Shown in pieces: positions 1 through 8,330 of a stretch of DNA of 64,000 nt (positions are counted from its first letter, which is position 1; every line of letters starts with the position of its first letter). This DNA is from Rhodopseudomonas julia (GTDB lineage Bacteria; Pseudomonadota; Alphaproteobacteria; Rhizobiales; Afifellaceae): NCBI RefSeq assembly GCF_030813515.1, contig NZ_JAUSUK010000001.1, positions 1,488,001-1,552,000 of the forward strand, read 5' to 3'. The translations under genes were made by a program, and so were the position numbers. The notes under the pieces were generated by a model. That model saw only the letters and a list, made by a program, of their open reading frames with translations. It ran no database searches and had not been told where the DNA came from.

Positions 1-1206
1 TGGTCCTCGATTCATCCCGAATTTTCCTTCCTGCCGCGGAAGTTCAAAATCGCCCTCATCGGGTCGGAACGCGACCGCGCCGCCATCCAGACCCACGATA
101 TCGGCCTGCAGCTGAAGCGGGACAAATCGGGCGCCCTCGGCTTTGCGGTCTATATCGGCGGTGGCCAGGGGCGCACGCCGATGATCGCCAAGAAGGTGCG
201 CGATTTCCTGCCGGAGTCGGAGCTTCTCGCCTATGTGACGGCAATCCTGCGCGTCTACAATCTGCACGGGCGGCGCGACAACAAATACAAGGCGCGCATC
301 AAGATCCTCGTTCACGAGACAGGCACCGAGGAATTGAAGGGCGAGATCGAACGCGAATTTGCCGAGCTTCAAGGCAGCGACCTGACCCTTCCGGGCGACG
401 ACATTCGCAAGATCGACGCGTATTTTGCCCTTCCCGCCCTTGAGGCACGCCCCGCTCGTTCGGAAGGGTTTGAACGGGCGCGCGCCGAGGATCCGATTTT
501 CTCCCGCTGGGTGGACCGGAATGTCGAAGCCCACAAGCTGCCGGGCCATGCCATCGTGACGATCTCGTTGAAATCGATCGGAGCGGTCCCGGGTGATGCT
601 TCCGCCGATCAGATGGATGCCATCGCCGATATCGCCGAGCGTTACGGCCACAGCGAAATCCGTGTCAGCCACGAGCAGAATCTCGTCCTGCCGCACGTCG
701 CACTCGACGATCTCAAAGCGGTCTACGATCAACTTGTCGCGATCCGGCTCGCGGAAGGCAATGCGGGATTGATCACCGATATCATTGCCTGCCCGGGGCT
801 CGATTACTGCGCGCTCGCTAATGCGCGCTCGATCCCGGTGGCGCAGAATCTTTCCAGACGTTTCGGCTCAGCGGAGCGACAGCGTCAAATCGGGGAATTG
901 AAGATCAAGATTTCGGGCTGCATCAACGCCTGCGGCCACCACCATGTCGGCCATATCGGCATTTTGGGGGTGGAGAAGAAGGGCCAGGAATTCTACCAGA
1001 TCACGCTCGGGGGGTCTGGCGATGAGACCACCACCATCGGCGAGATTGTTGGCCGGGGATTCTCGTCCGAGGAGGTAGTTGATGCAGTTGAAACCCTGGT
1101 CGATCGGTATCTCGATCTTCGGCTGGATGAGAGCGAGAGTTTTCTCTCCGCTTACCGGCGGCTGGGGCAGGAACCCTTCAAGGAGGCGCTCTATGCGACC
1201 GTTTGA
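1..1206 (+). CDS. cysI: Sulfite/nitrite reductase hemoprotein, 5'-truncated by window edge
   Basis: This is the assimilatory sulfite reductase hemoprotein, which reduces sulfite to sulfide with six electrons using siroheme and a [4Fe-4S] cluster. The reading frame is open from base 1, so the start lies upstream; 401 residues are visible, roughly the C-terminal two thirds. Near the visible N-terminus is the family-typical LPRKFK stretch followed by a glycine-rich GGGQGRTP segment. The cluster and siroheme ligands are present: C-x5-C (CPGLDYC, visible residues 264-270) and C-x3-C (GCINACGHHH, about 306-314). The stop overlaps the start of cysH, so the two are translationally coupled. A nitrite reductase of the same fold is the alternative, but the cysH neighbour favours sulfite. 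Confidence 0.93.
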   Translation, partial: WSSIHPEFSFLPRKFKIALIGSERDRAAIQTHDIGLQLKRDKSGALGFAVYIGGGQGRTPMIAKKVRDFLPESELLAYVTAILRVYNLHGRRDNKYKARIKILVHETGTEELKGEIEREFAELQGSDLTLPGDDIRKIDAYFALPALEARPARSEGFERARAEDPIFSRWVDRNVEAHKLPGHAIVTISLKSIGAVPGDASADQMDAIADIAERYGHSEIRVSHEQNLVLPHVALDDLKAVYDQLVAIRLAEGNAGLITDIIACPGLDYCALANARSIPVAQNLSRRFGSAERQRQIGELKIKISGCINACGHHHVGHIGILGVEKKGQEFYQITLGGSGDETTTIGEIVGRGFSSEEVVDAVETLVDRYLDLRLDESESFLSAYRRLGQEPFKEALYATV

Positions 1207-1936
1207 GCCTGGAACAGGATCAGCGGGGCGGGGCCGTGCGTGGGATGGCGATGTCGCCGCTCACGCTGCCGACCTTGAGACGCGGTACGGCGATGCGACA
1301 CCGCAGCAAATCCTGCGCATCGCGCTCGACGAATTCGATCCGAACGATATCGCGGCTGTGACGAGCTTCGGCGCCGAATCAGCCGTCTGGCTGCATATGT
1401 TGTCGGAGATCGAACCTTCGACGCCGGTGCTTTTCATCGACACCGGCAAGCATTTCCCGGCGACCCATCGCTACCGCGAGACGCTGATGGAGACGCTCGG
1501 TCTCAAGGATGTGCGGCTGATCAAGCCCGACCCGGAAGACCTCAGCCGTGAAGATCCGGTCGGGATGCTGTTTTCTCAGGACGCCGATCGCTGCTGCCAT
1601 CTGCGCAAGACCCTGCCGCTTGCCGGTGCGCTTCAGCCCTTCTCGGCCTGGATGAACGGGCGCAAGCGCCATCAGAGCACCACCCGGGCGCGCATGCCGG
1701 CCTTCGAGGTCGATGGGCCGCGGCTCAAGGTCAATCCGCTCGCCAGTTGGGGCCCTCAAGATATCCGCGCCTATTTCGAGCGTTTCGACTTGCCGCGCCA
1801 TCCGCTGGTGGCAGAAGGCTATCCGTCGATCGGCTGCATGCCGTGCACATCACGCATCAAGCCTGGCGAGGACGAGCGGGCAGGACGCTGGCGCGGGCGC
1901 GACAAGACCGAATGCGGCATCCATCTCGCTCCGTAA
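1193..1936 (+). CDS. cysH: Assimilatory adenylylsulfate (APS) reductase, CysH family
   Basis: Reduces activated sulfate to sulfite using thioredoxin or glutathione; 247 residues. The chosen ATG overlaps the end of cysI by 14 bases and has AGGAGG six bases upstream (1181-1186), better than the in-frame ATG 114 bases further 5', which lies deep within cysI. The PAPS reductase fold starts with the SFGAES loop (58-63). A cysteine pair CC (134-135) and a CxxC (215-218) are both present, the four-cysteine pattern that binds [4Fe-4S] in the APS-using subgroup rather than the PAPS-using one. The C-terminal ECGIHL motif (240-245) carries the catalytic cysteine. Together with cysI it forms the reductive half of sulfate assimilation. 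Confidence 0.93.
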   Translation: MRPFEPGTGSAGRGRAWDGDVAAHAADLETRYGDATPQQILRIALDEFDPNDIAAVTSFGAESAVWLHMLSEIEPSTPVLFIDTGKHFPATHRYRETLMETLGLKDVRLIKPDPEDLSREDPVGMLFSQDADRCCHLRKTLPLAGALQPFSAWMNGRKRHQSTTRARMPAFEVDGPRLKVNPLASWGPQDIRAYFERFDLPRHPLVAEGYPSIGCMPCTSRIKPGEDERAGRWRGRDKTECGIHLAP

Positions 1937-1993
1937 TCCAAATCCGGTCGTTGATGGAAGCGACCCTCAGGCACTGGCCCTCAGGAAATGATC

Positions 1994-2524
1994 ATGAGTG
2001 ATGAGACGCGCCTCTGGCGCAAGGGCGGTTTCGCCGTCGATGAATGGCGTATGCTCCAGGCCGATGAGCCCGTGATGGCACAAGACAAGATCATCCTGCC
2101 AGCCGCCCGCCTCGACGAGATGGTGGCGGAGGCGCGCCTTATGCCGATGGGTGCGCTTTTGAGCGCAGGTGAACCGATCGATCTCCTCTTACCGCATTTG
2201 GCGGGCCTGGAACTCGTGGCGCTCGATTTCCCGTCTTTCACCGATGGACGCTCTTTTTCGAAGGCTGAGATCTTGCGCTCCCGCCACGGCTTTGCCGGCG
2301 AAATCCGCGCGGTGGGCGACGTCCTCATCGACCAGATCCCGCTGATGCTGCGCTGCGGCTTCGACAGCTTCCTGGTGCGCAACAAGCCAACGATTGCGGC
2401 ACTCGAGCGCGGTCCGCTGCCGGGCGTCGATCTCTTCTACCAGCCCGGCCAGGGTGCCGAGACGGCTGCGGGCGGCCGGTCCTGGGCGCGGCGCCCGGCG
2501 ATCCGTGAGGCGTCTACGCTCTGA
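1994..2524 (+). CDS. DUF934 protein, probable sulfite reduction accessory
   Basis: A 176-residue protein of the DUF934 family, usually found beside cysI and cysH and often annotated as an oxidoreductase probably involved in sulfite reduction; its biochemical role is not established. Two ATGs lie close together; the second (1994) is preferred because AGGAA at 1983-1987 is six bases upstream of it but almost touches the first (1988). The C-terminus carries the family's GAETAAGGRSWARR-type ending. It follows cysH by 57 bases on the same strand, so it likely belongs to the same operon. Confidence 0.82.
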   Translation: MSDETRLWRKGGFAVDEWRMLQADEPVMAQDKIILPAARLDEMVAEARLMPMGALLSAGEPIDLLLPHLAGLELVALDFPSFTDGRSFSKAEILRSRHGFAGEIRAVGDVLIDQIPLMLRCGFDSFLVRNKPTIAALERGPLPGVDLFYQPGQGAETAAGGRSWARRPAIREASTL

Positions 2525-2532
2525 TAGGACGC

Positions 2533-3705
2533 TCAGATTTTGCGCTTGCGGAACCGTGAGATGAGGCCGAAGGCGGTATTTGAGGTGATCAGCACGATCA
2601 AAATGCGTGCGATGTGATGGGTCGCCACAAAGGCAACCTCCACCTGCAGCGAGAGGGCGACCAGGCTCATCTCCGTCAAGCCGCCCGGCGAATAGGCGAG
2701 CATCAAGGCGAGCGCGTCAAAGCGCGTAAAGTGCCCGATCGTGTAGGCAAAGCCGTAGGTCACGGTGAGCAGGATCACGGTCGAACCCAACGACAGAAGC
2801 ATCACTTTTAGGACGGTCGCTGGCGGTGTTGAGCGGAAGCGGCAGCCAATGACCGTGCCGAGAACGAGCTGCGCGGCAATCACCAGCCCATAGGGCGGCA
2901 CGAAATGCGTGACGCCGGAGAGATGAATGGCGGCGCTTACCGTCATAGGGCCGATCATTTCCGGCGAGGGAAAGCGCAAGAGGCGTCCGATGATGACGCC
3001 CAAGACGGCCGAAACGAGGAACCAGAAGGCTCCCTCGATGAAGGGTGTCCCCGCTCCGGCCGTGCCGGTTCCGCTCGTGATCGTCTCGCCGGAAAGCCAT
3101 TCGACCAGAAACGGCAGCGTCATGACGACGAGAAGGATGCGCGCGGCATGCACGAGCGCGATCATGCCGCCGTCGCCCCCGCGCTCTTCCCCGAGCACCG
3201 TCATGACGACGAGGCCTCCCGGCATGCCGGAGAAATAGGCCGTGACCCAGTCGAAGCCCGCCACCACACGAAAATAGGTGATGCACAAGACCGCGGAGAC
3301 GGCGACGAAGAGGACGAGCCCGAGAAGCGTCGGGATCCAGTCGGCCAGATGGCCGATCAGATCGGGACGGAAGCCTGACCCCAGAAGCACGCCGATGACG
3401 ATGATCATTGGTGGGCGCACGATGGACGGTGCTGCGATCGGCGCCTTCAAAAGCGCTCCGATGGTGCAGAAGGTCATCGGGCCGAGCATCCAGGCGAGCG
3501 GCAGGCTGAAATGGGCGAAGAGCGAGCCCCCGGCGCCGCCGAGAGCGAGCGCGGTGATGAATTTGCGATAGGGGAAGCGCTCGCGCTTAAAAGGCCCGAG
3601 GCTGGAGGCGAGGGCGCGGCGATATCGGGGAGACGCTGGCTGCGTCGGGGAGGCACCGGAGTGGTGAGAGGCGGGCTTGTCAGACAATCCTTTGGTATTC
3701 CACAA
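2533..3705 (-). CDS. AbrB-family membrane protein (duplicated transporter-like domain)
   Basis: A very hydrophobic protein of up to 390 residues with about ten predicted membrane segments and an internal duplication, matching the AbrB/YpfA family. These are often mislabelled ammonia monooxygenase or regulator of aidB expression; the true function is unknown and a transport role is inferred from topology. Repeated glycine/proline motifs (MLGPMTF in the first half, MIGPMTVS in the second; YFSGMPGGL and AYSPGGLTEM) show the two repeats. The stop lies 8 bases beyond the convergent DUF934 gene. The start is uncertain: the frame opens with TTG at 3705, no good ribosome binding site is seen, and the first 45 residues are polar and unlikely to be conserved. 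Confidence 0.8.
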   Translation of the reverse strand: MWNTKGLSDKPASHHSGASPTQPASPRYRRALASSLGPFKRERFPYRKFITALALGGAGGSLFAHFSLPLAWMLGPMTFCTIGALLKAPIAAPSIVRPPMIIVIGVLLGSGFRPDLIGHLADWIPTLLGLVLFVAVSAVLCITYFRVVAGFDWVTAYFSGMPGGLVVMTVLGEERGGDGGMIALVHAARILLVVMTLPFLVEWLSGETITSGTGTAGAGTPFIEGAFWFLVSAVLGVIIGRLLRFPSPEMIGPMTVSAAIHLSGVTHFVPPYGLVIAAQLVLGTVIGCRFRSTPPATVLKVMLLSLGSTVILLTVTYGFAYTIGHFTRFDALALMLAYSPGGLTEMSLVALSLQVEVAFVATHHIARILIVLITSNTAFGLISRFRKRKI

Positions 3706-3767
3706 CGATTTCAGGAAGCTCGGGGGACGGCGCCATATCAGGCGCCGGAGAGGAGGAGAGGATCGAA

Positions 3768-4679
3768 ATGGGTGTGCGGGTGCTGTCGATCGGCGAATGC
3801 ATGATCGAGCTATTCAAAACTAGCTTGGGTTCCTACGCCATCCAATATGGCGGCGATACCTTCAATACGGCCGTTTATCTCGCACGCGAGGGGGTAAAAA
3901 CGGGCTATGCCACGGCCCTTGGTGGGGATGATCCGTTCAGCGGTGCGATCGTGTCACTCGCTCAAGTCGAGGGCCTTTCCACGGATGCCGTCCTGCGTGT
4001 GCCGAGCCGGTTGCCGGGCCTTTATGCGATCGAAACTGATTCGGCTGGCGAGCGGCGGTTCTTCTATTGGCGGCAGAACGCTCCGGCACGCGAGCTCTTC
4101 GAACTTGAGGAAAGCGTGCGGATCGAGGCCGCGATGGAGTCGGCGGAATGGATCTATTTCTCCGGGATTACGCTCGGCATCTACTCCGACGCGGGGCTCG
4201 AGCGCTTCGAAGCCGCGCTGAGACGTGCGCGGCAGGCGGGCACGAAAATCGCCTTCGACGGCAATTATCGCCCGGCCTTGTGGGCGGGTGATACCGAGCG
4301 GGCTCGCTCTGTCTTCCGCCGCTTCCTGCCGCTTGCCACGCTGCTTCTGCCGTCCTGCGACGATGAAAAACTGTTGTGGGAGCTCGACTCTGATGGAGAT
4401 GTCATGGCGGCCCTGCAGGATTTCGGGGCCGAGGAAATCGTCTTGAAGCGCGGCGATGCGGGCGTCCTCGTGCGCCATGGTGGTGCCGAGAGCGAGGTTC
4501 CGATCGGTGAAAAGGTTGTGCCCGTCGATACGACGGCGGCGGGCGACAGCTTCAATGCGGCCTATCTCGCCGCCCGTCTGCAAGATGCCGAGCCCGAGGC
4601 TGCCGTGGCACGGGGACAGGCGCTGGCGCGCCGGGTCATCATGGTGCGCGGCGCGCTCATTCCGCGAGAGGCAGCCTGA
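3768..4679 (+). CDS. kdgK: 2-keto-3-deoxygluconate kinase, PfkB family
   Basis: Phosphorylates 2-keto-3-deoxygluconate to KDPG, the substrate of Eda encoded at 11 kb. 303 residues, typical length. The N-terminal GGDTFNTAVYLAR segment (28-40) is the sugar-binding PfkB signature and the C-terminal DTTAAGDSF (254-262) holds the catalytic Asp260; the usual GAGD is AAGD here, which is common in KDG kinases. A purine-rich ribosome binding site (GAGGAGAGGA) precedes the ATG. It is divergent from the AbrB-family gene and convergent with ccdA. Another ribokinase-family sugar specificity cannot be excluded, but the Entner-Doudoroff genes nearby support KDG. Confidence 0.85.
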   Translation: MGVRVLSIGECMIELFKTSLGSYAIQYGGDTFNTAVYLAREGVKTGYATALGGDDPFSGAIVSLAQVEGLSTDAVLRVPSRLPGLYAIETDSAGERRFFYWRQNAPARELFELEESVRIEAAMESAEWIYFSGITLGIYSDAGLERFEAALRRARQAGTKIAFDGNYRPALWAGDTERARSVFRRFLPLATLLLPSCDDEKLLWELDSDGDVMAALQDFGAEEIVLKRGDAGVLVRHGGAESEVPIGEKVVPVDTTAAGDSFNAAYLAARLQDAEPEAAVARGQALARRVIMVRGALIPREAA

Positions 4680-4710
4680 CGCCGGCGGCCGCCCGGAGCC
4701 TGGGGCAACC

Positions 4711-5448
4711 TCAGCCGATCGTTTGCAGGGAGGGGAAAGTCTCCAGGAGCCAGTAGGACAGGCTCGCCATGTCGCCGGTCAGGAAAAGAATGCCGGTCAG
4801 AACGAGAAGGCCGCCCATTGCCTTTTCCACCGTCGCCATGTGGCGGCGGAAGCCGGAGGCCCAGCGCAGGAAGGGGCCGGCGAAGAGAGCCGCAATCAAA
4901 AACGGCAAGCCCATTCCCATGCCGTAGATGAAGAGAAGAAGCGCACCTTCAGGGGCGGAACCCTCGCGCCCTGCGAGCGCGAGGATGGTCCCAAGAGCCG
5001 GGCCGACGCAGGGGGTCCAGCCAAAGGCGAAAGCGAGACCGATCAGATATGCGCCGAAGAGCCCCGGCGGCTTCTCCCGCACCTGGAAGCGTGCCTCGCG
5101 ATAGAGGAATCCGAAGCGCAAAAGCCCCAGGAAATGCAGGCCGAAGCCGATAATGACGACGCCTGCAACGATCGCCAGCCAGTCCTTATATTCCGCCAGC
5201 AGCCGGCCTATGCCGGAGGCCGTCATGCCCAACAGCACGAAGACCGTCGTGAATCCCAGCACGAAGGCGAGGGCGGCGGTGAAGACCTTGCGCGTCAGCC
5301 CGGAAGGAACGTCCCCCTGACCTGAAAGCTCATCAAGAGACACCCCGGCGATAAAGCACAGCGAGGCCGGAACGATCGGAAGAACGCAAGGCGAGACGAA
5401 AGATAAGAGGCCGCCGATAAAGGCGCCGACCCAGGTGATGTCGAGCAC
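4711..5448 (-). CDS. ccdA: CcdA-type thiol:disulfide membrane protein
   Basis: A 245-residue six-helix inner membrane protein of the CcdA/DsbD-beta family that carries reducing equivalents across the membrane. The two functional cysteines sit in SPCVLP (about residue 21) and TPCVGP, the paired motifs of the family. The GTG start at 5448 is chosen because AGAGGA lies just upstream; an in-frame ATG at 5487 would add 13 polar residues. It is divergent from a BigR-like regulator, so control by reactive sulfur rather than a dedicated cytochrome c maturation role is possible; no cytochrome c maturation genes are adjacent. Confidence 0.88.
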   Translation of the reverse strand: MLDITWVGAFIGGLLSFVSPCVLPIVPASLCFIAGVSLDELSGQGDVPSGLTRKVFTAALAFVLGFTTVFVLLGMTASGIGRLLAEYKDWLAIVAGVVIIGFGLHFLGLLRFGFLYREARFQVREKPPGLFGAYLIGLAFAFGWTPCVGPALGTILALAGREGSAPEGALLLFIYGMGMGLPFLIAALFAGPFLRWASGFRRHMATVEKAMGGLLVLTGILFLTGDMASLSYWLLETFPSLQTIG

Positions 5449-5642
5449 GGTCTGTCCTCTGGAATGCGAAGGTTGCGCCCGGCGCATTCAGCGCTTGGGC
5501 AAAGTTTGAAGTTCCTCTACATATGGCTCTGATGGCGATAAAAAGAGATTCAAGAGAACGTTATGGTACCGCGCCTCGATGTCGCGGGCGAAGCGACCAT
5601 AGCGCGCGACCTCATCGCTGACGAGAGCTGGCTAGGACCCCA
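5449..5642. promoter_or_regulatory. Divergent ccdA / BigR-like regulator intergenic region
   Basis: This 194-base gap must hold the promoters of both divergent genes. The part from about 5496 to 5565 is visibly more A+T-rich than its surroundings, as expected for ArsR-family operators and promoters. I could not identify a clean inverted repeat matching a known BigR box. Confidence 0.4.
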
Positions 5643-6029
5643 ATGCCTCTTGCAAGAACGCTGACAGAGACCGACGAGCCTGAACTGCCAAGCCTTGCCG
5701 AAAAGGCTGCTGCGGCGAGCGCCTTCCTGAAGGCGCTGTCGCATGAGAGCCGTCTGATGATCCTGTGTCATTTGGCCGACGGCGAAAAATCGGTCACGGA
5801 GCTGGAAACACTCCTGGCGCTGCGTCAGCCGACGGTGTCGCAGCAGCTTGCGCGTCTGCGCCTAGAAGGGCTGGTGGCGACGCGCCGCGAGGGAAAGACG
5901 ATCTTCTACAGCCTCGCCTCCGGGCGGGCCCGGAGGCTCATCGACGTCATCTACGACATGTTCTGCGGCGAAGATGAAAGCTCCGCGTCGCCGGAGAGGA
6001 GCCGACGGAGCTCTTCGACCAGCTCCTGA
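5643..6029 (+). CDS. ArsR-family regulator, BigR/SqrR-like persulfide sensor
   Basis: A 128-residue winged-helix ArsR-family repressor. The core (about 20-108) reads like BigR and SqrR: a LSHESRLMILC helix, the QPTVSQQLARLR recognition helix and the TIFYSLA wing. Cysteines lie at residues 42 and 108, the same pair BigR uses to form a persulfide-induced disulfide that releases DNA; none of the arsenic or zinc ArsR metal sites are obvious. The gene is divergent from ccdA. The last ~20 residues are serine-rich and come from a 79-base convergent overlap with the ABC ATPase. Sulfide sensing is inferred from family and cysteines; no sulfide oxidase or sulfur dioxygenase gene is adjacent. Confidence 0.85.
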   Translation: MPLARTLTETDEPELPSLAEKAAAASAFLKALSHESRLMILCHLADGEKSVTELETLLALRQPTVSQQLARLRLEGLVATRREGKTIFYSLASGRARRLIDVIYDMFCGEDESSASPERSRRSSSTSS

Positions 6030-6757
6030 AACGGCTGGCTGGTGCGGTAATCCGGGCGGCGTGGGCGCGCTGCGCCGTTCCTCACTTCACCGATGATGCG
6101 GCCCGGGCGCGGCGAGAAGACGACGACGCGATCGGCCAGGAACGCCGCCTCGTACAAGGAATGCGTGACGAAGAGGACCGTGAATTTCTGCGTTGCTTGG
6201 AGCTCCATGAGCTCGTCGCCGAGGCGGAAGCGGGTCATCTCGTCAAGCGCCGCAAACGGTTCGTCGAGAAGCAGAAGATCCGGCCTCGTCACCAGTGCTC
6301 TTGCGAGCGATGCGCGCATCGCCATGCCGCCTGAGAGCTGGCGCGGCAATGCCCCGGCAAAATCGGCGAGGCCGACATTCTCCAGCGCGGCTTTCGCCTC
6401 CGCATCGGCTGATTTTCGCGGCTTCTTGCGCAAGGTTAGCGGCAGGCGGACATTTGCAAGGACGCTCGCCCAGGGCATCAAGGTGGGCGTCTGAAAGACG
6501 TAACCGATCTCGGCAGGCCGATCGGGCGCGGCGCTTTTCACGGTGAGCCGCCCGTCGCTCAAGGGCTCCAGGCCTGCCGCAACCCGCAGAAACGTGGTCT
6601 TGCCGCAGCCGGATGGGCCGAGAAGCGCGATGAATTCTCCGGGCGCGACCTCGAGCGACACAGCCTCCAGCGTGTGGAGACCGTCGGCGAAGGTCTTGCT
6701 CACGCTCTCGGCCGCGATACGTGCACCAGGAGATCCGGAGTTCGTGCCATTTCTCAC
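5951..6757 (-). CDS. ABC transporter ATPase, NitT/TauT (SsuB/TauB) type, orphan
   Basis: An ATP-binding subunit of the nitrate/sulfonate/taurine uptake class. Walker A GPSGCGKTT, the Q-loop region VFQTPTLMPW, signature LSGGMAMR and Walker B LLLLDEPFAALDE are all intact, as is the H-loop FVTHSLYEA. No permease or binding protein gene adjoins it, so its partners must lie elsewhere. The start is uncertain: the frame stays open to an ATG at 6853, but that would run into the divergent zwf start and add 32 residues of unconserved sequence, so the GTG at 6757 is preferred. Its 3' end overlaps the regulator gene by 79 bases on the opposite strand. Confidence 0.8.
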   Translation of the reverse strand: MRNGTNSGSPGARIAAESVSKTFADGLHTLEAVSLEVAPGEFIALLGPSGCGKTTFLRVAAGLEPLSDGRLTVKSAAPDRPAEIGYVFQTPTLMPWASVLANVRLPLTLRKKPRKSADAEAKAALENVGLADFAGALPRQLSGGMAMRASLARALVTRPDLLLLDEPFAALDEMTRFRLGDELMELQATQKFTVLFVTHSLYEAAFLADRVVVFSPRPGRIIGEVRNGAARPRRPDYRTSQPFQELVEELRRLLSGDAELSSSPQNMS

Positions 6758-6851
6758 GCCCGCATCCGAGGGGCTCCCTTGACCGGGACTGGGGAATGTG
6801 GCGGAACGCTGGGACAAGTTGTCGCTTCTTTCTTCTCTGCAGGCTGTCTTC

Positions 6852-8330
6852 ATGACCTACCGCGTCATCCCGGTCGAGCCCTTCGATTATATCGTCTTCG
6901 GAGGAACGGGCGATCTCGCCCGTCGCAAACTCCTTCCGGCCCTTTATCACCGCATGCGCGATGGCCAGATTCCCGCTGAAGGACGGATCATCGCCGCTTC
7001 TCGCCGCAAGATGAGCGATGATGATTATCGTGCCATGACGGAAGAGGCACTGACGGAATTCGTGCCGGCAGGGGAACGTTCGCGCGAGACGCTCGATGCC
7101 TTTCTCGGCATGCTCTCCTACCGCTCGCTCGATGCCCTGTCGGATGACGGTTGGGATGCGCTGCGCGATGAGCTCGATCGCGACAAGGAACGCGTGCGCG
7201 CCTTCTATCTGGCCGTTGCTCCTAACCTCTTCGACGATCTGTGTCAGCGTTTCGCTCAGCACGGGCTCGTGACGCCCAATTCGCGGGTCGTCATCGAGAA
7301 ACCGGTCGGGCGCGATCTCGCCTCCGCAGTCAAGGTCAACGACGCCGTCGCCCAGGCCTTCCACGAGAGCCAAGTCTTCCGCATCGATCATTATCTCGGC
7401 AAGGAGACGGTGCAGAACCTGATGGCTCTGCGTTTCGCCAACACGCTTTTTGAGCCTCTTTGGAACTCCGCCCATATCGATCATGTGCAGATCACGGTGG
7501 CGGAATCGATCGGGGTCGGCTCGCGCGGCGATTATTACGACACCTCCGGCGCGCTGCGCGACATGGTGCAGAACCATATGATCCAGCTTCTGTGTCTGGT
7601 TGCGATGGAGCCGCCCGATTCCTTCGACGCCAATTCGCTCCGCGACGAGAAGCTGAAAGTCCTGCGGGCGTTGAAGCCGATCGATGCGTCGAACTTCGAC
7701 CGCCTGACGGTGCGCGGCCAGTATCGCGCCGGTGCCGCGGAAGGCGGCGCGGTTCCCTCCTATGCGGAGGAGATCGGCAAAAGCCGCAGCCGGACGGAAA
7801 CCTTTGCGGCATTGAAGGTGGAGGTCGCCAACTGGCGATGGGCGGGTGTGCCTTTCTATCTGAGAACCGGCAAGCGGCTCGCAGACCGGGTCTCGGAGAT
7901 CGTCATCACCTTCCGGGCGATCCCGCACTCCATCTTTCCCAAGGATTCCGGCGTCATTTCGCAAAACCGGCTCGTCTTGCGCCTGCAGCCGGATGAAGGC
8001 GTGAAGCAGTGGATCATGATCAAGGATCCGGGCCCGGGCGGCATGCGGCTCAATTATGTGCCGCTCGATATGAGCTTCGCGGAATCTTTTCAGGAACGCT
8101 ACCCCGATGCCTATGAGCGGCTGCTCCTGGACGTCATTCGCGGCAACCAGACGCTCTTTATGCGCCGCGACGAGGTGGAGGCGGCCTGGGCCTGGACGGA
8201 CCCGATTCATGATGCCTGGGACGAGGATGGCAGTCAGCCTGTGCCCTACACCGCGGGCACCTGGGGGCCGTCGGCTGCCATCGCCCTCATCGAGCGCGAC
8301 GGCCGCACCTGGCACGAGGACACGCATTGA
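6852..8330 (+). CDS. zwf: Glucose-6-phosphate 1-dehydrogenase
   Basis: Oxidises glucose-6-phosphate to 6-phosphogluconolactone with NADP+ or NAD+, the first step of the Entner-Doudoroff and oxidative pentose phosphate routes. 492 residues from this ATG. The nucleotide-binding GGTGDLARRK (17-26), EKPVG (149-153) and the active-site RIDHYLGKE (177-185) are intact. An in-frame GTG at 6798 would add 18 residues, but homologues begin close to RVIPVEPFDYI, so the internal ATG is chosen. The stop TGA overlaps the ATG of pgl, showing an operon. Confidence 0.96.
   Translation: MTYRVIPVEPFDYIVFGGTGDLARRKLLPALYHRMRDGQIPAEGRIIAASRRKMSDDDYRAMTEEALTEFVPAGERSRETLDAFLGMLSYRSLDALSDDGWDALRDELDRDKERVRAFYLAVAPNLFDDLCQRFAQHGLVTPNSRVVIEKPVGRDLASAVKVNDAVAQAFHESQVFRIDHYLGKETVQNLMALRFANTLFEPLWNSAHIDHVQITVAESIGVGSRGDYYDTSGALRDMVQNHMIQLLCLVAMEPPDSFDANSLRDEKLKVLRALKPIDASNFDRLTVRGQYRAGAAEGGAVPSYAEEIGKSRSRTETFAALKVEVANWRWAGVPFYLRTGKRLADRVSEIVITFRAIPHSIFPKDSGVISQNRLVLRLQPDEGVKQWIMIKDPGPGGMRLNYVPLDMSFAESFQERYPDAYERLLLDVIRGNQTLFMRRDEVEAAWAWTDPIHDAWDEDGSQPVPYTAGTWGPSAAIALIERDGRTWHEDTH

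Noticed and set aside
1079-1192. Longer cysH start adding 38 residues
   Set aside because: It would lie inside cysI with no ribosome binding site, while the ATG at 1193 has AGGAGG at ideal spacing.
5563-5664. A 33-residue frame in the ccdA-regulator gap overlapping the regulator start
   Set aside because: Poor ribosome binding site, overlaps the regulator out of frame, and its sequence resembles nothing known.
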